A stretch of 64,000 bases of DNA from positions 20,775 through 84,774 of the forward strand of contig CAWJTR010000027.1 in the NCBI GenBank assembly GCA_963845735.1, in the 5' to 3' direction. Under the pieces are notes generated by a model. The model worked only from the letters and a program-made list of their open reading frames with translations, searched no databases and had not been told where the DNA came from. Numbering within the stretch: position 1 is the first letter of the stretch; each line of letters starts with the position of its first letter. Of the stretch, positions 56,416 through 64,000 are shown one piece after another. The stretch comes from AP-15 sp963845735 (GTDB taxonomy: Bacteria > Pseudomonadota > Alphaproteobacteria > ATCC43930 > CGMCC-115725). Position numbers and translations under genes: made by a program.

Positions 56416-57154
56416 CACTGCCTCCTCTGGTCCGGGCTGTCGGAGCTCGCGCTGTACCCCAGCACCTGAAACCCACCCGGGTTGTCGCTGCGGTCGTCCG
56501 GCCGCATCGGCAGTTCGGGATGCCACTGGAAATCGACGGTCGCACTCCAGGACTGTATCGTGTCCCGGTTCCCGCCGCGCCAGACCGTGCGGTCGAACTG
56601 CACCAGGTAGCGGCGCGTCTCGCCGTCCTTGCCGATCGCCAGCGGGTGGAACCGGAAGTTTTCGACGTGACATGACCGTCCTTGCCCAGCGCCTTGACCG
56701 GGCTCAACGGCGCATTGCGGCCGGCCGCGTAGCGCGCCTGCTCGTCTGGCGTCGACATCAGCTTGGTGACGTGGTCGTCGCGCTCGTCCATCTCGGGGAC
56801 CCAGCCCTCGCGCGCCTCGATGTAGCGTCTGAGGTATTGCCGCTCGACCGCAGCACCGAAGATCTTCGGCGCATCCTGGAGACCGACCGGCTCGCCGATG
56901 ATGCCGGTGATTTGTCCACCAGGAAGAATTTGACCTCGCTCGTCTTCAGCGGCAGCAAGTGTCACCCAGCCGAAGATCGAAGCGGCAAAACAGGCCACCC
57001 CGACGCCGCCGATCACCCAGCCAGCGACGATCGCGGACCGGCCCAGGATGACGCGCTCCGCCGCCAGATCCATGACAGCGCGGAATTTTGCGTTCTTCGC
57101 CGCGTCAATCAGCGGCTTCGCCGTCCACGGCGATATCTTGCTGATCGCGTTCAC
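56415..57154 (-). CDS. virB8: T4SS component VirB8, one frameshift
   Basis: The cytoplasmic start (NAISKISPWTAKPLIDAAKN) is followed by the membrane helix (AIVAGWVIGGVGVACFAASI) and the NTF2-like periplasmic domain (ERQYLRRYIEAREGWVPEMD). Near 56665 the frame changes. VENFRFHPLAIGKDGETRRY and LVQFDRTVWRGGNRDT complete the domain, with the stop TGA overlapping the virB9 start. The start is GTG 57154, overlapping the stop of the small lipoprotein gene. It is a nucleation factor of the channel. Confidence 0.8.
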
Positions 57155-57301
57155 TGCGGCAGCGCCCCGAAATCGAGGTGGTCGGGCACCAGCCCCCAGG
57201 TCGGATCGTCCTGGTGCACCATCGGCAACGGCGCGTCACTGGTGTTGGCGCATGCCGCAAGAAAGCAAAGCGCCAGCGCGAGCCACGCAAGCCTGGATCA
57301 T
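57151..57301 (-). CDS. VirB7-like lipoprotein, one frameshift
   Basis: A hydrophobic signal and lipobox (WLALALCFLAAC) are followed by a short mature part, ANTSDAPLPMVHQDDPTWGL and VPDHLDFGALPQ. ATG 57301 is in another frame, separated by one base near 57290; the 151-base span agrees. The stop overlaps the GTG of virB8, and the start overlaps the virB6 stop. The position and lipobox fit VirB7 or an entry-exclusion lipoprotein; which one cannot be decided. Confidence 0.55.
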
Positions 57302-58313
57302 TTAACGATCTCCTCTGCTGAGCGAGCGGCCGACCGGCCCTTTGCGCGCCAGGGCGGTCGTCGCCCGGCGCACCGCCGGCGGTAGCCAGCGGCGCCCGAC
57401 TGTCGCCCGCGCACCGCGCGCAGCACTACCCGCGCCGCCTTGCCGTAAGCTGCCGCGCCGCGCCGAATGTCGCGGCATGAAGCCCGCAGAGCCGTGATAG
57501 ACGCCATGCCGCGATCGCCCGCGAGAACGTCCGGGATTTTGCTTCACAGCCCCGCCGCAGCCCGAGCAGCATGCCGACTTGCGCCAGGCCCCCAGGATCA
57601 CGAGGCTATTGTCACCGCCGCGGCCGCCGCGCGCGAACAGACTGTTGCATCATGGTGAGTTCGGCTGCCGCCATCAGCTGGATCATCGCCAGCGCCATGA
57701 GCTGGGTCGCGCAGCCGCCGACCAAGACGCTGAACCAGCCCGCGGTAAAGCGCCGCGTGCCGGGATCACGGCCAGCGCCAGAAACACCGGACCGACCACG
57801 ACGACGCGACGTTGAGAATGGCGCCACCATGTAGACAGCAAAGCTAAAAAGCACACGTGACAGTGACAACCAAAACCACCATAACGGCCGAGGCCGAGCG
57901 GATCGACATCAATCGCCCACGGGAGCTGGTGATAGACCCTTGAACGTCGCCTTGACACGGTATTCAAGACATGGTCGAGAGCCGGACGCCGGAATGTCGT
58001 TGCCGCCCAGCGCGGCGCCGACGGTATTCGGCACCGCCGTAAGGAACAGGTCGCTGATATATTGCGTGTAATACTGCCCGCCTCCAGAGCACGATCACGC
58101 AGGCCGCAACCGCAAAGTCCTTGCAGACCGCCGGCAGTGTCTTATGCCCGATAGGCGATATCAGACGCCGACGACGACCAGCCAAAACGTAACCATCGCC
58201 AGCCCGATCGGCTGCATCGTCGAGCAGACGTTGCCGATCATCGCCTGGAGCTGCGCCAATCAGCGGCGTAATCAGCCCGGTATAGAGCTGTTCGAAAAGG
58301 TCCACGTACCCAT
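57298..58313 (-). CDS. virB6: T4SS membrane protein VirB6/TrbL, many frameshifts
   Basis: The start MGTWTF and continuation FEQLYTGLITPLIGAA in the next frame show a one-base loss in TTTT near 58297. Then QAMIGNVCSTMQPIGLAMVT and FWLVVVGVWY appear in another frame. Further hydrophobic stretches follow in changing frames, and the C-terminal part ASITALRASCRDIRRGAAAY ends at 57298, overlapping the next start. This is the expected position and layout for VirB6. At least four indels are needed. It is either badly sequenced or decayed. Confidence 0.55.
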
Positions 58314-58494
58314 GACGGTTCTCCTTCGATTGACGCGGCATCCACCAGCCGTAGGCCAACAGAACCCGATCGCCATCGCAGCGAGGGCGACCAGACGCGA
58401 TAAACCAGTGGCCGTGCTGAAACATGTAAATCGCGAGCAACATTGCCGCTCAAACCGGCCATCACTTTGGAGCTTACCTCGAAAAACGATCGAA

Positions 58495-58785
58495 TGTCCG
58501 ATTCTCTTTGGCATCGCTGAGCGTTATCGCATTCGGATCGGTGCGTGCTTCGCCGGGATTATCGTTACACGCCGCCAGCTTTGCCTTTACTCTGGTCAGG
58601 GTGCGCCTGAACCAGGAGACGGTGTGCACAGATGGCGGGCGCGGCACGATCCGGGCCGTGGGGTGACCGCAGCCGCTAGCGGCGGCCGGTTGGCGGACCA
58701 CCAAATCGCGTAATCACAGCGCGCCCGCCGGCCGAGGAACGCCGATCACGGTCGCAACGAGAAGTGGGCGAGATATGACGGTCAT
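58495..58785 (-). CDS. Small ORF between virB5 and virB6, frameshifted
   Basis: ATG 58785 overlaps the virB5 stop (ATGA). It opens MTVISRPLLVATVIGVPRPA, a possible signal or membrane segment. After a shift near 58715, TRVKAKLAACNDNPGEARTD and LSDAKENRTFDRFSR follow to a stop near 58495. The coupling argues for a real gene. I do not recognise it. Confidence 0.35.
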
Positions 58786-59643
58786 AATGCATAGCCTTTG
58801 GAGCTACTTCTTATGGGTTGCGCGTCTGCCGGCGAAGGCATCGCATGTCCTTCGTTCAATTTCTCGTTGTCGCGTTGCGCCAGTGCGTCGCGTTGCGCGG
58901 CATAAACGGCGTTGATCGCCGTGAGCTGGGCGGCCTCATTGGTCGTCCACACCTGCTCAAGCTCGATCTGCGCCTGGGCGTCCTGGACGTCCTTGGGCGA
59001 GCTCGAAGCGGTCAGATGTTCGCGCAACGCCTGGAGCGCCGCGGCGTGGGTCTGCAAATCGGTGTATGCCGCCTGCGCCGCACCTTGCTCGCCCGGCGAT
59101 GCTGTTGGCATTTGTAACCAGCTGCTGGCTGGCCCAACTGGCATCGGTCGGGGTGTAGACATGGTTGGCCGAGTAGGCGCCGGCGGTCAGGCTCGACAGG
59201 CTGGACAGGACGCCCGAGATTTCCGGCAGGCCGCCCTGCCCGTAAGAGCGGCCGTTGACCAGGTTCAAAACCGCATAAGCGTTGACCGGCAGGCTGCTGC
59301 CCAGGCCCGCGATGTTTAACAACCCCAGCGCACTGCCGAGACTTGGGTTGTGGACCCAATTCTCGAGCATCGTCAGCTCATTGGTGTATTGTTGCAGCTG
59401 CGTTGTGTATTGCTGAACCTGCTGCAGCCACTGCAAATTCTGGGTCGCCCACGACTTGACCTCACCTGCATAACGCTGGAGATCGAGCGCATAGGCCTTG
59501 ACATCGTTCTGAAGCTGCTGAGCCCATTGGCCCAAGGCCGCCGTGTCGATCACCGGCAAGTCAGCACGCGCCGGCAGCGAATAGCCGGCAGCGAGCGCGA
59601 TGCCCGCCGCCATGCCGAGAAGCGCGCGTCTGACGCGGGTCAT
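58782..59643 (-). CDS. virB5: T4SS minor pilin VirB5/TrbJ, one frameshift
   Basis: The signal peptide is LLGMAAGIALAAGYSLPARA. A long helical region with Gln-rich coil follows (YAGEVKSWATQNLQWLQQVQ, QYTTQLQQYTNELTMLENWV). NSIAG is followed in another frame by EQGAAQAAYTDLQTHAAALQ and ELEQVWTTNEAAQLTAINAV, with the break near 59090. The 862-base span is one off a multiple of three. It overlaps virB4 by 4 bases. It acts at the pilus tip. Confidence 0.8.
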
Positions 59644-61946
59644 TCCGCCGCCTCCCGCATTTCCCCGGAAGTGTCGTCACGCGCGCCAATGCGATCAACC
59701 CGCTGCAGGTCTTCCTCGCGCGCCGACAGCACGCGGATAAAGCGGTCAAGGCCTCGCATCGGCAGTTGCGCGACAACGCTCTTGTCGCCCTGGACCAGCA
59801 AGAACAGCCCCTCGCCGCCCTGCAACCCGCGCAACGCCTCGAATTGCCCGCTGCTCAGCTTGAGGCCGTCGACATAGTCCTCACGGGTGCCGCGCGGGTT
59901 CGCGAGATGAAATTGCGACGGGCACTGCTCGACCAGGATGTTGACGATGCCGCTGTCGATGATGTCGCGCGGCGATTGGGTGATGAACACAACGGCGCCG
60001 TTGCGGCTGCGGATCGTGCGTAGCTGCTTCTCGATGATGGCGCGGAAGGTCGGATCGATCAGGGCCCGCCAGCCCTCATCGCACGGGATCAAGAGCGGCG
60101 TGCCGTCGAGCAATAGCGATATCCGGTGGTAGAGATAGGCCAGCGCCGGCCCGCGAGCGCGCTCGTTCTCCAGCAGCGCCGTCGTATCCAGCCCGTTCAA
60201 TTGCCCGAAGCGGACGGTGTCGACCGGCGCGTCGATGACCCAGCCGAGATCGCCGCCCCAGCACCACTTTTCGAGACGAGCCCCCGCCCCTTCCGGTTCG
60301 TTGTCGAAGAATGCTCGCAGCTCGCCGAGCCCACGGTCCTCGGGAGGCAACTCCATGATCGTGGACAATCCGAGTGCCAAGCGGCGGCCTTCTTCCTCGG
60401 TCATCCTCCCGCCGATGCAGCCGCGGATCAGATCGGTCAGGAACTCGATGTTGCGCGGCGTGGCGTCGAGCGCCTTCAACGGCGCGAAGTGCGGCTCCCC
60501 TGCCCCGAGCACGGCATAGTCGCCGCCCATGCGATGGATCAGCAGGTCCCAGCCGCGCTTATGGTCGAGCGCCACGACACGGGCGCGCCCCGCCGTCATC
60601 GCGAGCAGGAACGCCGCCAAGGTGGTTTTGCCCGATCCCGTGGCGCCGGTGATCAGCGTGTTGCCGACATCGCCGACCTGCCAGTGGAAGCGATAGGGTG
60701 TCCCGGCCAGGGTACGGAAGATCGCAATCGGCGGTCCCGGCCAGTGGCCGCGCTCCTCGCCCGCCGGCCAGTTGTAGAGCGGTGCGAAGGCAACAAAGTT
60801 CGACGACTTCACAAAGCCTGGCCGCGGCCGCCAGAACCCGCCTGATGGCAGCATCGACAGATAGGCGGCCGGCAGGGCGTGCGTCATACGGGTCGCCACT
60901 AGCCCGCACGCCGCGAGGTCGCGCCAGGCGGCATTGCCGACCTCCGCGATCGCGCGCGGGCTGTCGGCAAAGGCGATCAGGACCAGGCTATGGTCGCCCA
61001 GCACCCACTTGCGCGACATCAGCTCGTCGGCCGCCGTGGTCAATGCCTCGGACTGGCTGCGCGCCTTGTCCCCGGCCGCGAGCATCTTGTTCTGCTTACG
61101 TCCGACCGCACCCATCCCGGCCGCGTTGGACAGGAAACGGTAGGACTGCATCAACGTGCAGCGGTAGGGCGCCACCGCCAGCCCGTGGAACATCCCGGGC
61201 CAGGTGGTCGCCGGATATTCCTTGAAGGCGTACATCGCGGCATAGGCCGGATCGCCGGCGCCATGGATCTCGAGATGCTTGCGCCGGAACCGCAGGGCTT
61301 CGGAGAACATGGCATGGCCCATGCGCCCGGTCGTGGCGCCGATCTGGCGCCAGGCGCCGGTCATCGCGAAGACAATCGCCTCGGCGATCTCATCGAAGAT
61401 CACCCGCCCGCGCCGGACGTAGCCAAGGCGGCGCAGACCGAACATGCCGAGCTGCGCTTGCAGCAGATCGCAAATCTCATTGAGCCGGCTCTTTCGTTCG
61501 TTGATCCCGACCCGCGGGTCGGTGCCCGCGTCGGCCAGGAACCGAGCAACGCTCTGCGCTGCTGCCGGCGGCGCATGCACCTGGACCGCAAGGAACAGAC
61601 GGTTCGCATACAGCAGGCCGCGAAACAGGCTGTCCCGATAGGCTGTGTCCAGCTTGCGCGCGAACGGCGCGCGGTGCAGCCCCGCCTCGTAGCCCGAAGG
61701 GTCGGCCTCGCCGCGGCACTGGTAGACCGTCAGCTCGACATCCTCGGCCGCGATGTTCTTCAGCGCGTTGTGCAGCCGGTCGAACCACGCGGCGATGTCG
61801 GTGTCGTCGGCGGTGTCGGGGAAAACTCCATCAGCCGAGAACATCGCCAGGACGCCATTGCCCCTGGTCAGCACCACGTCGTCGGCGATGTGATCTTCGA
61901 GCGGGATTTTGTCGCCGAGCAGAGCCTCGGGGCGCCGCTTAACCAC
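59640..61946 (-). CDS. virB4: T4SS ATPase VirB4/TrbE
   Basis: An intact protein of 768 residues. The N-terminal CagE/TrbE domain spans ~1-400 (LTRGNGVLAMFSADGVFPDT, VQVHAPPAAAQSVARFLADA). The ATPase part has Walker A TLITGATGSGKTTLAAFLLA, Walker B TPLLIPCDEGWRALIDPTFR and VVFITQSPRDIIDSGIVNIL. It is the largest intact gene of the operon. It energises pilus biogenesis and transfer. Its start overlaps the virB3 end by 8 bases. Confidence 0.93.
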   Translation of the reverse strand: MVKRRPEALLGDKIPLEDHIADDVVLTRGNGVLAMFSADGVFPDTADDTDIAAWFDRLHNALKNIAAEDVELTVYQCRGEADPSGYEAGLHRAPFARKLDTAYRDSLFRGLLYANRLFLAVQVHAPPAAAQSVARFLADAGTDPRVGINERKSRLNEICDLLQAQLGMFGLRRLGYVRRGRVIFDEIAEAIVFAMTGAWRQIGATTGRMGHAMFSEALRFRRKHLEIHGAGDPAYAAMYAFKEYPATTWPGMFHGLAVAPYRCTLMQSYRFLSNAAGMGAVGRKQNKMLAAGDKARSQSEALTTAADELMSRKWVLGDHSLVLIAFADSPRAIAEVGNAAWRDLAACGLVATRMTHALPAAYLSMLPSGGFWRPRPGFVKSSNFVAFAPLYNWPAGEERGHWPGPPIAIFRTLAGTPYRFHWQVGDVGNTLITGATGSGKTTLAAFLLAMTAGRARVVALDHKRGWDLLIHRMGGDYAVLGAGEPHFAPLKALDATPRNIEFLTDLIRGCIGGRMTEEEGRRLALGLSTIMELPPEDRGLGELRAFFDNEPEGAGARLEKWCWGGDLGWVIDAPVDTVRFGQLNGLDTTALLENERARGPALAYLYHRISLLLDGTPLLIPCDEGWRALIDPTFRAIIEKQLRTIRSRNGAVVFITQSPRDIIDSGIVNILVEQCPSQFHLANPRGTREDYVDGLKLSSGQFEALRGLQGGEGLFLLVQGDKSVVAQLPMRGLDRFIRVLSAREEDLQRVDRIGARDDTSGEMREAAE

Positions 61947-62265
61947 TGCTCGCCACCTCGCGGCCCGACCGCGCCGGCTGGGTTGGCAGGCTATCCAAGG
62001 TGCGGCACCCGGTGCACACCGTCAGCACCCAGAGCCGCACCGTGCGGAACCAGTGGTAATCCCATGACGTGAGCCGCCGCAGCCCCATGTGGATCGGGAT
62101 CGCCGCCGCCCAGAACAAGACCGGCGAGCGCCAGATCGTCGGCGCCGACAATTCGAGGCCGGCGGCGAACGTCACCATAACGTTCAGTGCCAGCGCCTCG
62201 AACGGCACGCCCCAGGTCAGCGCCGGGCGCGTCAGGGCGAGGTAGAGCATTTCGCGGCCGGCCAT
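61939..62265 (-). CDS. virB3: T4SS membrane protein VirB3/TrbD
   Basis: A protein of 108 residues. LALTRPALTWGVPFEALALN followed by two membrane segments (VMVTFAAGLELSA, SPVLFWAAAIPIHMGL) and HWFRTVRLWVLTVCTG is typical of VirB3, which anchors VirB4. It overlaps the virB4 start. ATG 62265 follows the previous stop by one base. Confidence 0.85.
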   Translation of the reverse strand: MAGREMLYLALTRPALTWGVPFEALALNVMVTFAAGLELSAPTIWRSPVLFWAAAIPIHMGLRRLTSWDYHWFRTVRLWVLTVCTGCRTLDSLPTQPARSGREVASSG

Positions 62266-62266
62266 G

Positions 62267-62548
62267 TCAGCGGCACGGGTCGCGGTCGGCTATATTGCCG
62301 CCTAGGCCGGGCATCCGGCCTGCCCGGGCATCAACTCGAGCATTGGTTTCAGCGATGTGGATCGCCGGTAAAGCGGTGTCGAACGCGACGATTAAATCCC
62401 AAAGATCATCGTACTCCGGCCGAAAACCTGCCTGGCCGCCTTGGCCGTACGCGCTAGGGGTCACCCGCACGTCGCGCCCGGCGACATCGTCAAGCCACGC
62501 GCGCGCCTTGGCGAACGTCCGGAGTAGCCTCTTCTCCTGCTCGGTCAT
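62267..62548 (-). CDS. Small soluble protein between virB2 and virB3
   Basis: A protein of 93 residues: TEQEKRLLRTFAKARAWLDD, then VAGRDVRVTPSAYGQGGQAG and YDDLWDLIVAFDTALPAIHI. No membrane segment or signal is present. ATG 62548 is chosen; upstream codons are only overlap with virB2. It is unrecognised, but its tight packing within the operon (1- and 4-base gaps) supports function in conjugation. Confidence 0.6.
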   Translation of the reverse strand: MTEQEKRLLRTFAKARAWLDDVAGRDVRVTPSAYGQGGQAGFRPEYDDLWDLIVAFDTALPAIHIAETNARVDARAGRMPGLGGNIADRDPCR

Positions 62549-62552
62549 CTTT

Positions 62553-62756
62553 CTAGCCGGCGCCGAGGAACGTCTGGACCACCCAGGAGGCGCAGACCAG
62601 GACGGCTCCGCCGCCGATCGCGCTCCAGAAGTGGCTCCAGCTGCCATGCAGCATCGCCCGCGCGCCGGCAATCGCGACGGCGATGATCACCAAGGTTGTC
62701 CCGAACGTGCCGGTGACGAAGGTTGAAACTGTCTGGACGATCGTGAGCCACGACAT
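62553..62756 (-). CDS. virB2: T4SS major pilin VirB2/TrbC
   Basis: A protein of 67 residues with two hydrophobic helices (TGTFGTTLVIIAVAIAGARA and FWSAIGGGAVLVCASWVVQT) linked by MLHGSWSH. This is the VirB2 hairpin form. No long signal peptide precedes the first helix, so the annotated start may be short, or processing differs. It sits between virB1 and virB3, as in canonical operons. Confidence 0.8.
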   Translation of the reverse strand: MSWLTIVQTVSTFVTGTFGTTLVIIAVAIAGARAMLHGSWSHFWSAIGGGAVLVCASWVVQTFLGAG

Positions 62757-62759
62757 CGG

Positions 62760-63290
62760 CTATTTTCCCTCGTTTGCGAACACTAGCTCCCGCCCGGTTG
62801 GCGAGGGCTTGGTGAATGGATTGGCGGCGGTCGGGGGCTGCGGTTGGTTCGTGGCCGCCGTTGCTTGCGGCGCCGGGCCGGCGGCCTTCACCGCGCTAAT
62901 GGCGGTCAGAACCGCACGCGCATACCCGTTCGTAATCCCCCGCGACGGGCTGCCGGTGTTGTAGCGGCTGAACAACTCGATCAGCCGGGCGGCGGCCGCC
63001 ACGGCTTTGCACGGCTGGAACGCATCGGCGACGCCCAGACCCAGCAGCGCCAAATTGCGGCTGTTGATCTGCCAGGCGCCGAGGTCGACCGAGTGGCCGG
63101 CGGCGATCAGCCGCCTCGCCATTTCGATCACGCCCGCGCCCCGAAGCACCTGTCCCGAGGTGTCGTCGTGCAAGGTCATCGTCTCGAGGCCGCTTTCCTG
63201 GCGCGCGATCGCCACCAGCATCCCGGGGTCCTCGGCCGGGGCACAGTGCAGCGCTAGCGTCAGTGCGGCTGGGATGCTCAGCGCGGTCAT
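62760..63290 (-). CDS. virB1: Lytic transglycosylase VirB1
   Basis: A protein of 176 residues. The SLT domain has catalytic Glu in MLVAIARQESGLETMTLHDD, then HSVDLGAWQINSRNLALLGL and FQPCKAVAAAARLIELFSRY, NTGSPSRGITNGYARAV. The C-terminal tail is Pro/Ala-rich. It opens peptidoglycan for the channel. It is the first gene of the operon; a promoter must lie in 63291-63500. Confidence 0.88.
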   Translation of the reverse strand: MTALSIPAALTLALHCAPAEDPGMLVAIARQESGLETMTLHDDTSGQVLRGAGVIEMARRLIAAGHSVDLGAWQINSRNLALLGLGVADAFQPCKAVAAAARLIELFSRYNTGSPSRGITNGYARAVLTAISAVKAAGPAPQATAATNQPQPPTAANPFTKPSPTGRELVFANEGK

Positions 63291-63416
63291 GACGAGTCAC
63301 CGCTGCCGACGGTTCGGTCGGGACAGGCAATTTTACAATCAGAGGTTGGCAACAGGCCGGTGTGTGCTTTACACACAGATAGCTGTCGCATGGAAGTACT
63401 CTCCATCCGTCAGTTA

Positions 63417-63453
63417 GGCGTGGGGTCGGTGCTCGCTACACCAACCCCACGCC
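63417..63453. promoter_or_regulatory. Large inverted repeat, candidate oriT or operon control site
   Basis: Arms GGCGTGGGGT (63417-63426) and ACCCCACGCC (63444-63453) are perfect. Inner GGTG and CACC extend the stem to about 15 bp with one mismatch and a 7-base loop. There is no T-run, so an intrinsic terminator is unlikely. Confidence 0.5.
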
Positions 63454-63607
63454 GCTCACTGGGTCGCACCAGCAGGTCTACAGCTGCAAAGGCTGCCCCC
63501 GCATAAAACTATGAGTCAAGCGTCAGTTTGCGGGGCTCGTGGTCTGAACTGAAGTCGTCGAGTCCCCGCTCTGCGGACTGGAGAACCCTGCCAAGGGCTC
63601 GTCAAAG

Positions 63608-63623
63608 CCGCGGAAATCCGCGG
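63608..63623. repeat. 16-bp inverted repeat
   Basis: CCGCGGAAATCCGCGG: seven-base perfect arms around AA. It could be a protein-binding site; nothing in the sequence says for what. Confidence 0.5.
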
Positions 63624-64000
63624 TTCCGACAGCCCAAAACTCTGCCACGGGTTCTCGCGCAAGACTGACGAAAGCCAATGCGCCGGGAGAAAAGCTGCAC
63701 AACCGGCTTCAGCTTGATGGGCCGCCCAAACTGCCTCAAATCCGTGCGGATCGAGTGAGCTCAGCGGCTCGCTGCTGCGCCCCAATGCGCCAATAAGACG
63801 GCCAATAACCGGGGTGGCGTCTGTTCGGACATCTCAATTCAGTCGCCCTATCGGATGAGACCGGGATCGATGCCTGTCATGCGGGACGAATAGGAAGGCA
63901 AGCCAATCAAGCCTCGCGACGTAAATCTGATCCGCGAGGACGAAATCGGACCGAGCGGCTATGCTCGATGTGTCAATTTCCGGTCGCAACCGTCGATTTA

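Larger units (their letters stand above)
63291..64000 (-). other. Non-coding region upstream of the conjugation operon
   Basis: No convincing gene was found; an 89-codon minus-strand ORF at 63516-63785 has no RBS or recognised similarity. The region holds a short TGTGTG/CACACA hairpin near 63360-63376, the large hairpin at 63417-63453, and a 16-bp inverted repeat at 63608-63623. It probably contains the operon promoter, and perhaps oriT. Confidence 0.45.

Noticed and set aside
63516..63785. 89-codon minus-strand ORF upstream of virB1
   Set aside because: No RBS and no domain; the composition looks like a chance open frame in GC-rich DNA.
1..64000. CRISPR array, rRNA or tRNA genes
   Set aside because: No regularly spaced repeats and no tRNA or rRNA hallmark sequence were seen on either strand.

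Overview
The window is GC-rich DNA, probably from an alphaproteobacterium. This is inferred from the SPFH, PRC-barrel, entericidin and ECF-sigma gene families, the IS66 passenger gene and the rhizobial-style conjugation genes. The genus cannot be read from sequence alone; my recollection of homologues points to Acetobacteraceae/Rhodospirillales or Bradyrhizobium-like relatives. No rRNA, tRNA or CRISPR array was seen. The content (stress genes, many insertion sequences, a complete set of conjugation genes) suggests a plasmid or an integrative conjugative island.

Layout. 1-7 kb: AI-2E family transporter, Crp/Fnr regulator, a CheB-CheR-PAS-histidine kinase-receiver hybrid and a FixJ-type response regulator. 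7-28.5 kb: a stress island with trehalose/glycogen enzymes (TreZ, GH133), a fatty acid desaturase, a phosphoketolase with an internal deletion, PRC-barrel and SPFH proteins, an ECF sigma factor, an entericidin-like lipoprotein and many tiny membrane or exported proteins. It is interrupted by an intact IS5-type element (20904-22126) and an IS66-type element (24387-27251). 28.5-36.2 kb: mobile-element debris, including an IS91-type transposase plus tyrosine recombinase that splits an XRE regulator. 36.2-46.2 kb: Gly/Tyr-rich lipoproteins, a beta-phosphoglucomutase/GH65 phosphorylase fusion, remnants of IS6, IS21, IS630 and a VIT transporter, and a second copy of a two-peptide module. 46.4-63.3 kb, all on the minus strand: a conjugation operon virB1-B2-(orf)-B3-B4-B5-(orf)-B6-B7-B8-B9-B10-B11-virD4-(orf)-traA relaxase, followed by a DHA2-type drug exporter.

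How it works together. A directional 17-bp imperfect palindrome (consensus GTAGTTTCCGARCCTAC) occurs 12 times between 1.3 and 46.3 kb. In 11 of the 12 cases the next gene lies in the same orientation, 32-256 bp downstream. The genes behind it encode Crp/Fnr, ECF sigma, SPFH, TreZ/GH133, entericidin and tiny membrane peptides. It looks like the control element of a shared stress regulon and is the main candidate for something undescribed.

Caution: about twenty otherwise conserved genes carry single-base frameshifts, often in short homopolymers and including essential conjugation genes. This looks more like uncorrected sequencing indels than decay. Clear structural lesions (IS insertions with target duplications, the phosphoketolase deletion, a micro-inversion) are separate and are probably real.
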